From positions 124,001-188,000 of the forward strand of contig NZ_BAABWE010000008.1 of assembly GCF_040371755.1 (NCBI RefSeq): a stretch of DNA of 64,000 nt, given 5' to 3'. A model generated the notes under the pieces. That model was not told where the DNA came from and did no database searches. It worked only from the letters and a program-made list of their open reading frames with translations. Below, in pieces: positions 53,283 to 62,352 of the stretch (its first letter is position 1; the number at the start of each line of letters is the position of its first letter). The translations under genes and the position numbers were made by a program. This stretch comes from Bermanella sp040371755 (GTDB lineage: Bacteria; Pseudomonadota; Gammaproteobacteria; Pseudomonadales; Oceanobacteraceae).

Positions 53283-53795
53283 ATGCGCTGTCCGTTTTGC
53301 GGTGAACAAGACACAAAAGTGATCGATTCGCGCCTAGTGGCCGAGGGTGAACAAGTTCGCCGTCGTCGCCAATGTCAGGCCTGTGATGAGCGCTTCACCA
53401 CGTTTGAATCCGCAGAATTACTCATGCCCAAGTTGGTTAAGAGCAATGGCACCCGTGTTCCTTTCGATGAGCAAAAGCTTCGTGCTGGTATGCAGCGTTC
53501 CTTAGAAAAGCGCCCTGTGAGTGTTGAAGATGTCGAAGCGTCTATATTGCACATTATGGCCAGATTACGCGCCACCGGTGAGCGCGAAGTGAAAAGCCGC
53601 CTTGTAGGTGAGTTGGTCATGGACGAACTACGCAAGCTTGACCAAGTAGCTTATGTTCGATTCGCCTCTGTTTACCGTAAATTTCAAGATATCGATGAAT
53701 TTCGCCAAGAGATTGATCGTATTCGTCATGACAACCGTAAGAACGATGCACAGTTAGATATTCTTGAAGAAAGCGATTCTGAGTTGCCATCATGA
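53283..53795 (+). CDS. nrdR: ribonucleotide reductase regulator NrdR
   Basis: A zinc-ribbon/ATP-cone transcriptional repressor of ribonucleotide reductase genes. The zinc finger is at CPFC and CQAC within the first 34 residues (RRRRQCQACDERFTTFE). The ATP-cone domain begins VKSNGTRVPFDEQKL. 170 residues is slightly longer than average. Its stop overlaps the ribD start as ATGA, placing it in the riboflavin operon, a common arrangement. Confidence 0.96.
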   Translation: MRCPFCGEQDTKVIDSRLVAEGEQVRRRRQCQACDERFTTFESAELLMPKLVKSNGTRVPFDEQKLRAGMQRSLEKRPVSVEDVEASILHIMARLRATGEREVKSRLVGELVMDELRKLDQVAYVRFASVYRKFQDIDEFRQEIDRIRHDNRKNDAQLDILEESDSELPS

Positions 53796-54895
53796 GCCAT
53801 CATCAATATATGGCCAGAGCCATTGCCCTTGCTAAAAGGGGCCTATACACCGCAGACCCGAACCCAAGAGTAGGCTGTGTGATTGTTAAAAGCGGGCAAA
53901 TTATTGGCGAAGGTTACCATCGCAAAGCTGGTGAAGGTCACGCTGAGGTGAATGCCTTGGCAATGGCAGGTGAGAAAGCAAAAGATGCCACTGCTTATGT
54001 GACTTTGGAGCCATGCAGCCATTTTGGCCGTACTCCACCTTGCAGTGAAGGTTTGATTGCAGCGGGTGTGCGCCATGTGGTGTGCGCCATGAAAGACCCA
54101 AACCCTCAAGTAAGTGGTCGTGGATTTGCCAAGTTAAAGTCTGCAGGTATCGATGTCACAGTGGGCATTTTAGAAGAGCAAGCACGTGAATTAAACCCTG
54201 GTTTTATTAAACGTATGGAAGCCGGTATGCCTTTTGTGCGTTTAAAAATGGCAACCAGCTTAGATGGCCGTACCGCCATGCAAAGCGGAGAAAGCCAGTG
54301 GATAACGGGGCCGCAAGCCCGTCAGGATGTACAGCGCTTAAGGGCTAGAAGCTCTGCCATAGTAACGGGCATTGGAAGTATCAAATTGGACGACTCTTCA
54401 TTAACGGTTCGTGCGGATGAGTTAGGTTTGGATGATGAATGGGCCAAAGAAGCGGCAGCGCAGCAGCCAATTCGAGTGGTGCTTGATAGCCAAGGGCAAA
54501 TTTCAGCGGATGCCAAAATTTTGAAGCAGTCAGGGGAAACACTACTGGCAGTGACAAAAGGTGTTGAGTTAGAGGCAGGCATTGAGGCTATACAACTGGA
54601 TCAAGCCGCGAACGGGCTAGACTTAACTCAGTTACTCAAAATCTTAGCCGAAAAACAATGTAACGAAGTCCTAGTTGAAACCGGAGCCACGTTAGCAGGA
54701 GAGTTTGTCCGACAAGGCTTAGTTGACGAAATGGTGCTCTACATGGCTCCTTGTTTTATGGGTAGCGACGCTCGACCATTATTGCAGTGGCCCATGACAC
54801 AGATGGCTGAAAAACAGAATTTAAAGATCATCGAAAACCGCATGGTAGGCAATGACATTCGCCTAACCTTAGTGTTTGAAGAACAAAGTAATTAG
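53792..54895 (+). CDS. ribD: bifunctional riboflavin deaminase/reductase
   Basis: This enzyme catalyses the second and third steps of riboflavin synthesis. The deaminase domain (residues 1-145) has zinc ligands in GHAEVNAL and the PCSHFGRTPPC motif. The reductase domain follows, beginning FVRLKMATSLDGRTAMQSGE with RAR residues for NADPH. 367 residues matches E. coli RibD. Overlaps nrdR by four bases. Confidence 0.96.
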   Translation: MSHHQYMARAIALAKRGLYTADPNPRVGCVIVKSGQIIGEGYHRKAGEGHAEVNALAMAGEKAKDATAYVTLEPCSHFGRTPPCSEGLIAAGVRHVVCAMKDPNPQVSGRGFAKLKSAGIDVTVGILEEQARELNPGFIKRMEAGMPFVRLKMATSLDGRTAMQSGESQWITGPQARQDVQRLRARSSAIVTGIGSIKLDDSSLTVRADELGLDDEWAKEAAAQQPIRVVLDSQGQISADAKILKQSGETLLAVTKGVELEAGIEAIQLDQAANGLDLTQLLKILAEKQCNEVLVETGATLAGEFVRQGLVDEMVLYMAPCFMGSDARPLLQWPMTQMAEKQNLKIIENRMVGNDIRLTLVFEEQSN

Positions 54896-54903
54896 AGGCA
54901 CCC

Positions 54904-55554
54904 ATGTTCACAGGCATCATCGAAGCCACCGGAAAGGTGTTAGTTAAGCAGGCCAAAGGCGGTGATTTAAGTGTCACCATAGAAACGGGTGCATTAGATT
55001 TATCCGATGTGAAGCTCGGCGACAGTATTGCTGTAAACGGCGTGTGTTTGACCGTTATTACCCTGCAAGCCTCGGGCTTTAGTGCTGACATCAGTAATGA
55101 GACATTAGCTCACACGCGCTGGTCAGAGATTAACATCGGCGATCAAGTGAATTTAGAAAAAGCCCTGACACCTACTACTCGTTTAGGTGGGCATTTGGTT
55201 AGTGGTCATGTAGATGGCGTAGGCCAAGTAATCGAGCGCCAAGAAGACGCTCGCTCAATTCGTTTACATATACAAGCACCAGCTGAATTAGGGCGATACA
55301 TTGCTCATAAAGGTTCCATTACAGTAGATGGTGTTAGCCTTACGGTTAATGCTGTTACTGGTCATGTATTTGAATTGAATATAGTGCCTCATACCGCCAA
55401 GGAAACCACCTTGTACGGATGTGCACCTGGGCAAAAGGTGCATTTAGAAGTGGATTTAATTGCCCGTTATTTAGAGCGACTAATAACAGGACAAGCTAAA
55501 ACAAACGAAAGTAACCTAAGTGCGGGCTTTTTAGCTGAACACGGTTTCGTTTAA
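54904..55554 (+). CDS. ribE: riboflavin synthase alpha chain
   Basis: Condenses two molecules of 6,7-dimethyl-8-ribityllumazine to riboflavin. Two homologous lumazine-binding halves: MFTGIIEATGKV with VNGVCLTV in the first, and GHLVSGHVDGVGQV with VDGVSLTVN in the second. 216 residues is normal. It starts 8 bases after ribD. Confidence 0.96.
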   Translation: MFTGIIEATGKVLVKQAKGGDLSVTIETGALDLSDVKLGDSIAVNGVCLTVITLQASGFSADISNETLAHTRWSEINIGDQVNLEKALTPTTRLGGHLVSGHVDGVGQVIERQEDARSIRLHIQAPAELGRYIAHKGSITVDGVSLTVNAVTGHVFELNIVPHTAKETTLYGCAPGQKVHLEVDLIARYLERLITGQAKTNESNLSAGFLAEHGFV

Positions 55555-55583
55555 ACCTGAATTTAAAATAGCAGAGTGTGATC

Positions 55584-56702
55584 ATGGCGTTAAACAGCAT
55601 TGAAGAAATCATCGCAGACATTCGCGACGGCAAAATGGTTATTCTCATGGATGATGAAGACCGCGAAAACGAAGGTGACATTATTGTTGCCGCTGAAAAA
55701 GTCACACCTGAAATTATTAATTTCATGGCCAGTAAAGCGCGCGGTTTAATTTGCTTAACCTTAACACCAGAGCGTTGCGATTATTTGGGTTTACCTTCAA
55801 TGGTGGCAGGTAATGGCTCTAAATTTTCTACGCCGTTTACCGTATCTATTGAAGCGGCTGAAGGGGTGACAACCGGTATCAGTGCTGCTGACCGTGCAGT
55901 GACGGTACAAGCAGCTGTTAACCCAATGGGTAAACCAGATGACATAGTGCAACCTGGGCATATATTCCCATTACGTGCAAAAGCTGCCGGTGTATTAACC
56001 CGTGCAGGTCACACTGAAGCAGGTTGTGACCTTGCCCGTTTAGCGGGTTTACAACCAGCAGGTTGTATTGTTGAAATTATGAATGAAGACGGCACCATGG
56101 CTCGTCGTCCAGAACTAGAAGTATTTGCCCAAGAGCATGATTTAAAAATAGGCACTATTGCCGATTTAATTCAATACCGCATGGCTAACGAACAAACCAT
56201 CGAAAAACTCAGCAACGATACCATCAACACTGAGCATGGCGAATTTGAATTAAACGTATACCGTGACACCATTAATGGCGACTCTCACTTGGCCATCACA
56301 AAAGGGGATGTTGCGGCTTCACAAGCTCCGTTGATTCGTGTTCAAGAAGCAGAAACATTACGTGATGTTATTGGCGCATTAATGGCAAATAGTAAAAGCT
56401 GGTCAATAAGTAACGCATTAGAAGCCATTGCAAAAGAAGAAGCCGGCGCACTCGTTATTTTAAATGCGGGCGAACGTGAAGACGTATTAGCTTCTATCGA
56501 AACATTTTTCGGGCGACAAAAACCGCAACGTACTACAGATGTGGACAGTTCTGGCGCGTACGTAACTATAGGTACTGGGTCGCAAATTTTAAGGGATTTA
56601 GGGGTAACGCAAATGCGTTTATTAAGTAGCCCAATGAAATTCACTGGTATATCTGGATTCAATTTAGAAGTAGTGGAATACATTCCATTCAAAAATAATT
56701 AA
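55584..56702 (+). CDS. ribBA: 3,4-dihydroxy-2-butanone-4-phosphate synthase with degenerate cyclohydrolase II domain
   Basis: Residues 1-200 are a complete RibB domain: LMDDEDRENEGDIIVAAE, then AGHTEAGCDLARLAGL. The C-terminal 170 residues align with GTP cyclohydrolase II in general layout, but there is no cysteine in this part, so the three zinc ligands of active RibA are missing and the domain is likely inactive in the cyclohydrolase reaction. This matches the described 'RibBX' type. A separate ribA is expected elsewhere. The ATG at 55584 is preferred over a GTG two codons upstream. Confidence 0.93.
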   Translation: MALNSIEEIIADIRDGKMVILMDDEDRENEGDIIVAAEKVTPEIINFMASKARGLICLTLTPERCDYLGLPSMVAGNGSKFSTPFTVSIEAAEGVTTGISAADRAVTVQAAVNPMGKPDDIVQPGHIFPLRAKAAGVLTRAGHTEAGCDLARLAGLQPAGCIVEIMNEDGTMARRPELEVFAQEHDLKIGTIADLIQYRMANEQTIEKLSNDTINTEHGEFELNVYRDTINGDSHLAITKGDVAASQAPLIRVQEAETLRDVIGALMANSKSWSISNALEAIAKEEAGALVILNAGEREDVLASIETFFGRQKPQRTTDVDSSGAYVTIGTGSQILRDLGVTQMRLLSSPMKFTGISGFNLEVVEYIPFKNN

Positions 56703-56745
56703 TCACTAATTATAGAAATATTTTAAAATTTTAAAGGTAATAAAT

Positions 56746-57213
56746 ATGAAAACAATCGCAGGAAGCTTCACCCCAATGCAAGCCAAGTTTGCCATTGTAC
56801 AAACCACTTGGAATGAATTTGTTGTCGACAAATTAGTTGACGGTGCCATACGTGGTTTAACTCGTCATGGTATCAGTGAAGACAACATCACATTAATTCA
56901 TTGCCCAGGTGCATTTGAAGTGCCATTGGTAGTTAAAAAATTAGCTGAAAGTGGTCAATACGATGCGGTAATTGCCCTGGGTGCTGTGATTCGTGGTTCA
57001 ACCCCGCACTTTGATTATGTGGCTGGTGAAGCGGCAAAAGGTCTTGGACAGATTGCACTTAATACAGGTATTCCTGTGTCATTTGGCATTTTAACTGTTG
57101 ATACTATTGAACAAGCCATTGAGCGTGCTGGTACAAAAGCCGGAAACAAAGGTGAAGAGTCTGCATTAAGCGCTTACGAAATGGTAAGCCTGCTTAAGCA
57201 GCTGGAGGCTTAA
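56746..57213 (+). CDS. ribH: 6,7-dimethyl-8-ribityllumazine synthase
   Basis: A 155-residue capsid-forming enzyme for the penultimate riboflavin step. The motifs PGAFEVPL, ALGAVIRGSTPHFDYV and FGILTVDTIEQA are conserved, including the catalytic His in the last part of the second. A good AAAGG-type RBS precedes. Its stop overlaps the nusB start by one base (TAATG). Confidence 0.97.
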   Translation: MKTIAGSFTPMQAKFAIVQTTWNEFVVDKLVDGAIRGLTRHGISEDNITLIHCPGAFEVPLVVKKLAESGQYDAVIALGAVIRGSTPHFDYVAGEAAKGLGQIALNTGIPVSFGILTVDTIEQAIERAGTKAGNKGEESALSAYEMVSLLKQLEA

Positions 57214-57683
57214 TGAGCGACAACCCCATTCCAAGAAAAGACAATATGGCAGGGCGACCGAATCCGGCTGCCCGTCGTAAGGCGCGTCATTATGCCATGC
57301 AAGCGCTATATCAATGGGAAATGGCTGGTGCGAGTTTAAGCGCCATTGAAGCTGAGTTTCTAGTTGATAACGACATGACCCATGTTGATACAGAATATTT
57401 TCGAGATATTCTGCGTGGTGTGCCAAAAAGCCTAAGCGAATTAGATGCCATGTTAATCCCATGTTTAAGTCGTGGTATTGAGGAAGTAACACCTGTTGAG
57501 AAAGCCATTTTACGTTTGGCAGCATTTGAATTAGCGCATCGTATTGATGTGCCATATCGAGTGGTTATCAATGAAAGCGTGGAACTCTCCAAAAAGTTCG
57601 GTGCGACAGAAAGCCATAAATTTATTAATGGTGCATTGGATAAACTTGCCCAACAAGTGCGAGTGGTAGAGATAAAAAAATAA
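57213..57683 (+). CDS. nusB: transcription antitermination factor NusB
   Basis: A 156-residue all-helical protein that with NusE binds boxA RNA in rRNA antitermination. The N-terminal ARRKARHYAMQALYQWEM and the C-terminal PYRVVINESVELSKKFGA are conserved. The ribH-nusB pair is widespread in Gammaproteobacteria. The Lys/Arg-rich start is about 15 residues longer than in E. coli. Confidence 0.96.
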   Translation: MSDNPIPRKDNMAGRPNPAARRKARHYAMQALYQWEMAGASLSAIEAEFLVDNDMTHVDTEYFRDILRGVPKSLSELDAMLIPCLSRGIEEVTPVEKAILRLAAFELAHRIDVPYRVVINESVELSKKFGATESHKFINGALDKLAQQVRVVEIKK

Positions 57684-57721
57684 GTGTTACAAAGTGTGAA
57701 CTCATTAACTAGAGAGAACCG

Positions 57722-58624
57722 GTGAACGAATTTCAGCTCATTAAGCAGTATTTCCAACAAACCGCTTTAGCCTTTAGTAATGAGTATGCCTCGCAAGGGA
57801 TAGGGGACGACTGCGCCTCTATCCTTATCCCATCTGATTATGAACTCCAGTTTTCAATCGATACTCTAGTTGAAGGCGTACACTTCCCTAAAAACGCTAA
57901 TCCGTTTGATATAGCTACCCGTGCAGTAGCGGTTAGCATTAGCGATTTAGCAGCTATGGCCGCCACTCCAATTGGTTTTACGCTTGCTATAACATTACCT
58001 GAACTAAATGAAGTGTGGCTGAAATCGTTTAGTGAAGGATTAACTCAAGCCGCTCAGTTTTACCAGTGCCCATTGATGGGTGGTGATACCACAAAAGGCC
58101 CAAATCTTGTCATTTCATTGCAGGTGCATGGTGTGACTAAAAAAGGCGAAAGCTTAAAACGTAGTGGCGCAAAAACAGGGGATAACGTCTATGTTTCTGG
58201 CCCACTAGGTGATGGCGCAGGTGCCTTGTCATTAGTGTTAGAAAATCCACGTTTAAATACAGGTTTAGCCAAACAATTTTATTCGCCTCTTGCTCAAGTT
58301 GAATTTGCACAAACCATTAAAACCTATGCAACCAGTTGCTTGGATATTAGCGACGGCTTAGTGCAAGACTTAAATCATTTATGCACTTCAGGTACTGTAG
58401 GTATGAAAATTAATCCTGCTGATATTCCTTTGTCTGATTTATTGGTGGCAACCTATGGTAAAGAACAAGCACTACAATATGCACTTGAAGGTGGAGACGA
58501 TTATCAATTAGCCTATACTGCAAAACATTGTGAGCATGGAATCTGTATTGGGGAAGTACTTAAAGGCAATGTTGTGCAAGTGAATGGGATGGAAGTTAAA
58601 GCGGGAGGTTATCAGCACTTTTAA
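57722..58624 (+). CDS. thiL: thiamine-monophosphate kinase
   Basis: Phosphorylates thiamine monophosphate to thiamine pyrophosphate. A 300-residue protein of the PurM/ThiL fold, with GIGDDCASI near the N-terminus, DTLVEGVHF, ISDLAAMAATP and GGDTTKGPN, all magnesium/ATP-binding motifs of the family. The start is GTG at 57722, after AGAGAGAACC; no suitable ATG lies nearby. It follows nusB by 38 bases and probably ends the operon. Confidence 0.95.
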   Translation: MNEFQLIKQYFQQTALAFSNEYASQGIGDDCASILIPSDYELQFSIDTLVEGVHFPKNANPFDIATRAVAVSISDLAAMAATPIGFTLAITLPELNEVWLKSFSEGLTQAAQFYQCPLMGGDTTKGPNLVISLQVHGVTKKGESLKRSGAKTGDNVYVSGPLGDGAGALSLVLENPRLNTGLAKQFYSPLAQVEFAQTIKTYATSCLDISDGLVQDLNHLCTSGTVGMKINPADIPLSDLLVATYGKEQALQYALEGGDDYQLAYTAKHCEHGICIGEVLKGNVVQVNGMEVKAGGYQHF

Positions 58625-59440
58625 TAAGTATGAGCGTGATGGTACGTTTTATTGAATGAAATCCGATCAGTATCAATTTTCTAAGTATAATTATTTCTTA
58701 TCTTTTACTAATATGGTCATTTAATCCTATTGATTTTCCAAGCTATGCCCAGTAGTTTTTAGTCTTAATAGATTACTTACGCAGATTATTGCATAACACC
58801 TTAAACTTTGAAGCCGAAATGAGTTATTTTTCGGGTGGAATGAAAAATTGATTTGGCATTAGGGCCTAATTAATATACGTTCATATTTAGTAAAAGTTTT
58901 TGTTGACTAGGTTGACTGGTTTTATTTTTCATCTACTTAATCAAGTAAAGGTTTTTGGCCTCGAAGCAGTCAAGTTTGAAAAGATATTATTATCCTAAAA
59001 ATAACACAATCATTGGTTAATGATATACCGCAAGCGCAGACAATACATAAAGCGTTAAATAGAATATAGGATTCAAATTAACTGTTGACGATAAGTTAGT
59101 ATGAATTATTTGGCCTGTAGTGTTGTTTAATTCAGAGTCACCTTAATACCTTGTGAACTCTTTTTAATGACTGCATTCTGATAACGACTAAAAAGTAAGT
59201 CGGTAGGCAATTATCGAACTTATGTATATTAAGGCTTTAGATGTTTAGCGTTATTTGTCGATATTGCATATTCGGATTTGTACTAAGCCGAACTGACGTT
59301 TGAATAGATAAAATGATGCACAATTCAGCAAAAAAAGCGCAAGACGACTACACTCACTATATAGATGGCCGTGTTGTAGCTAGGGATAAAATGCATTTTC
59401 GTGTGAACACTTGTTTGCTGATTAATATTGAGGTTATGAC
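58625..59440. other. gene-free stretch between thiL and the histidine kinase
   Basis: About 815 bases, A+T-rich. The pgpA gene that often follows thiL is absent. I see no ORF above 60 codons, RNA fold or repeat. A 46-codon frame at 59313-59453 overlaps the kinase start and has no supporting features. Confidence 0.5.
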
Positions 59441-62203
59441 ATGCTGGCTTTAATAGGTTCACTGATTGTGAGCTTGCTTTGGACGAGTGCTCATGCCAGC
59501 CCAGACCATCAAAACAAAATCAATGAACCTAGTGTGTTTATTGAATCCCCCGTTAATCAATTTCTAGGTAAGACGCTTTATACCTTTCCTGATGGGGATA
59601 AAACTTGGCAAGAACTCTCTAGTCTGCCCATAACAGATGGTGTACAGAGCAAAGCGGACTTTTATAATGCAGATGCTTTCAAGCTGCCAATATGGGTCCG
59701 AACTGACTTAACAACGGGCCAGATAGATCCAAATGATTTATGGCTAATGGGATTGGGCAGTGGATTTGCGGGAGATGTGGAACTGTATCTGGTTGCAGAT
59801 GGCAAGCTGATCTCCCATCAAAAAAACTCACCTTATAAAACCTTTGATTCTCGTGAATTTGACTATCGATTACTGCACTTTGCCTTAGACCTCCCTTCTC
59901 ACGCTAATGTCCAATTGTTATTAAAAATCAATTTTAGCCCGATACCTCATTATAAGCCCACAATTACGACTGAGGAGCTTATGGAGGATGAAGAAATCTA
60001 CTGGATGGCATGGATGGGTTTCGGCATAGGCTTTTTAGTGGCGATAGGATTATTTCATTTGACTTTGGCAAGCGCCACTTATGATAAAGTCTATGTGTAC
60101 TACTTTTTATATGTGTTTGGCAGTGGACTCTGGTTTATAGAAACCCATGGTTTATTGTTTAAATATATATGGCCAAATAACCCAGAATTTATGCTGTATT
60201 TTTCTGGATTTATGTATTATTCCCCGATTATTTTTGCCTACTTCTTTGTAATTACTTTTTTGCAGCTCCCAAAAATATCTAAAAAGTTTACGAATTACTT
60301 TTATTTTTTGGCCGCATTATTAGTACTAGTAATTGTTGGGAAAGTTTTTGTACCTAGTATTAGTTTAAATTTGGCCGGCTTGATTGTTATGATTTCAGCC
60401 TTGTCCTTTATTTATGCGGGTTTTTACGCAAGAAGGAAAGGCGTTTATTATGCTAAATACTATATTGTTGCATGGACCCTATACTGCTCATCCATTCTGA
60501 ATATGATGCTCTATGTGGGTGGCGCATCGTCTTTCATGCCTAATTATACTTATTGGGTTTTGGTCATCGTATTTGATATTCAAGTCATGTTATTGGCATT
60601 TGCATTGGCTCATCGTATTCGGATTATTCGCCAATCAAAAATTGAAGCCGAGGCTGATAACCGAGCTCAAAGCGAGTTTTTAGCTAGAATGAGCCATGAG
60701 ATTCGCACACCCATAAATGGTGTATTGGGAATGGCAGAGCTTATGGTTGATCGCTTGAAAGATGAAACCGATATTTATTATATGAATATAATCCGCTCTT
60801 CAGGCAGTTCATTGCTTACTATTATCAATGACATATTAGATTACTCAAAATTCACATCAGGAAAAATGGAGCTTGAGAGCATTCCTTTTAATCTCCAGCG
60901 CTTAGCGGTAGAAAGTTTTGATATCTTTAAAATTAAGGCAGCTGAAAAAAATATTGAGTTAATAACGGATATTGATTTTGATTTACCTGAAGCTGTACTG
61001 GGTGACCCTACTCGTATTAAACAAATAATGCTTAATTTCATTAGTAATGCCATCAAGTTTACAGATGAAGGGCAGGTGGTTTTAAGAGTGTATCGAGAAA
61101 CTGAGAATGATCGAATCAAAATATCAGTGGTAGATTCCGGTGAAGGCATCAGCAAGTCGGGACAAGAAAAATTATTTAATGCGTTTTCGCAGGCCAGTAC
61201 CTCAACTTCTCGCAAGCATGGTGGTACAGGCTTAGGGTTGTCTATTTGTAAGCAACTAACCCTTATGATGGGAGGAGAAATTGGTTTAGACAGTGAAGTG
61301 GGGAAGGGATCTACTTTTTGGATAAGTGTCAATTTACCTGTGAGTACGGACTTTATACAAGAAGATAAGATTGAAGATGTTAGCTTAGAAGGCTACAACC
61401 TACTGATAGTTGAAGATAATTATACCTTTGCCGAACTACTGTTTAACCAAGCAAGCTTATGGGGTATGAAGTGCCAAGTTGCTACAAATGGTAAAGAGGC
61501 ACTGGCTTTATTAAGGCAGAACTATCAAGTAGGAATTCAGTTTGATTTAATTAGTTTAGATTTAATTATGCCTAAAATGGACGGAATAGAGACCAGCAAA
61601 CACATTTTTGCTGATGAACGTTTTAGGGATATACCGATGTTACTTCTTACATCAGCTACGAATTTCCCATCTAAAACGGCTTTGGCATCGTCCGGTATTA
61701 TGCGAGTTATTGAGAAGCCCACATTACCTGCTGATATTAAGCGAACTTATAAAGAGCTTTTAATTAAGCAAGAAGTCAACTCAGTCCCAGCTCTTTCACC
61801 ATCGGAAGATGAGATATCATTGCCTAGCCTGTCAATTCTAGTGGCAGAGGATAATAAAGTGAATCAACTGGTTATGAAAGGTATCTTGAAGCGCCTTAAG
61901 CAATCGGCAGTCATAGTAGATGATGGTGAGCTGGCTTTACGTGCTGTGAAGGAGTCCCCAGATCAGTTTGATTTGATATTAATGGATTATGATATGCCGA
62001 ATATGAACGGTATCACATCCACTGTTGAGATTAGGAAATGGGAAAAGGCTGAAAGCCAAACCCCATGCAAAATAGTGGCACTTACTGCTCATGCCGTACA
62101 ATCCTACATCGATGAATGCATGGAGGCAGGAATGGATGAGTATTTATCTAAACCTATAGATGTCAAAAAACTAGAAGCCCTGCTAAGAAGCATGTTTTTA
62201 TAG
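59441..62203 (+). CDS. 7TM hybrid sensor histidine kinase with two receiver domains
   Basis: 920 residues. A signal peptide (residues 1-19) is followed by an extracellular 7TMR-DISMED2-like domain (about 30-175), seven transmembrane helices (about 185-395), then HisKA with phospho-acceptor H419 in RMSHEIRTPINGV, and HATPase with NFISNAIKFT, DSGEGIS and GGTGLGLSI boxes. Two REC domains follow: LLIVEDN with Asp in SLDLIMPKMDG, and LVAEDNKVNQ with Asp in LMDYDMPNMNG. There is no HPt domain in the protein or beside it, so phosphorelay output needs a separate partner. The ATG at 59441 is seven bases after GAGG. The ligand is unknown; the family binds small carbohydrates or similar. Confidence 0.93.
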   Translation: MLALIGSLIVSLLWTSAHASPDHQNKINEPSVFIESPVNQFLGKTLYTFPDGDKTWQELSSLPITDGVQSKADFYNADAFKLPIWVRTDLTTGQIDPNDLWLMGLGSGFAGDVELYLVADGKLISHQKNSPYKTFDSREFDYRLLHFALDLPSHANVQLLLKINFSPIPHYKPTITTEELMEDEEIYWMAWMGFGIGFLVAIGLFHLTLASATYDKVYVYYFLYVFGSGLWFIETHGLLFKYIWPNNPEFMLYFSGFMYYSPIIFAYFFVITFLQLPKISKKFTNYFYFLAALLVLVIVGKVFVPSISLNLAGLIVMISALSFIYAGFYARRKGVYYAKYYIVAWTLYCSSILNMMLYVGGASSFMPNYTYWVLVIVFDIQVMLLAFALAHRIRIIRQSKIEAEADNRAQSEFLARMSHEIRTPINGVLGMAELMVDRLKDETDIYYMNIIRSSGSSLLTIINDILDYSKFTSGKMELESIPFNLQRLAVESFDIFKIKAAEKNIELITDIDFDLPEAVLGDPTRIKQIMLNFISNAIKFTDEGQVVLRVYRETENDRIKISVVDSGEGISKSGQEKLFNAFSQASTSTSRKHGGTGLGLSICKQLTLMMGGEIGLDSEVGKGSTFWISVNLPVSTDFIQEDKIEDVSLEGYNLLIVEDNYTFAELLFNQASLWGMKCQVATNGKEALALLRQNYQVGIQFDLISLDLIMPKMDGIETSKHIFADERFRDIPMLLLTSATNFPSKTALASSGIMRVIEKPTLPADIKRTYKELLIKQEVNSVPALSPSEDEISLPSLSILVAEDNKVNQLVMKGILKRLKQSAVIVDDGELALRAVKESPDQFDLILMDYDMPNMNGITSTVEIRKWEKAESQTPCKIVALTAHAVQSYIDECMEAGMDEYLSKPIDVKKLEALLRSMFL

Positions 62204-62284
62204 TCATTACTTGTAAATTATTATTGGTAATAGGCTGATTATAAAAAGAGCTTCACACTAGTTCGCCATAGCCTTTTTTGGCTT

Positions 62285-62352
62285 TCACCGTTTAAAAATA
62301 TCACAAGTTATAGCGCACTAACTTATCCTGAGCCTTGTACGCTTGAGCAACG
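62285..62352. repeat. diverged outermost copy of the LPP20-type 3'-end repeat
   Basis: The region around 62315-62352 aligns with the repeat to its right (for example TGAGCCTTGTACGCTTGAGC against TGAGCTTTGTTAGCTTGGGC) at roughly three quarters identity, with a deletion of about 26 bases before GTTAGATATA. It is much less similar than the other copies, so it may be the oldest. Confidence 0.6.

Noticed and set aside
59313..59453. 46-codon frame before the histidine kinase gene
   Set aside because: It has no clear RBS, overlaps the kinase start and resembles nothing known. It could be a leader peptide but nothing supports that.
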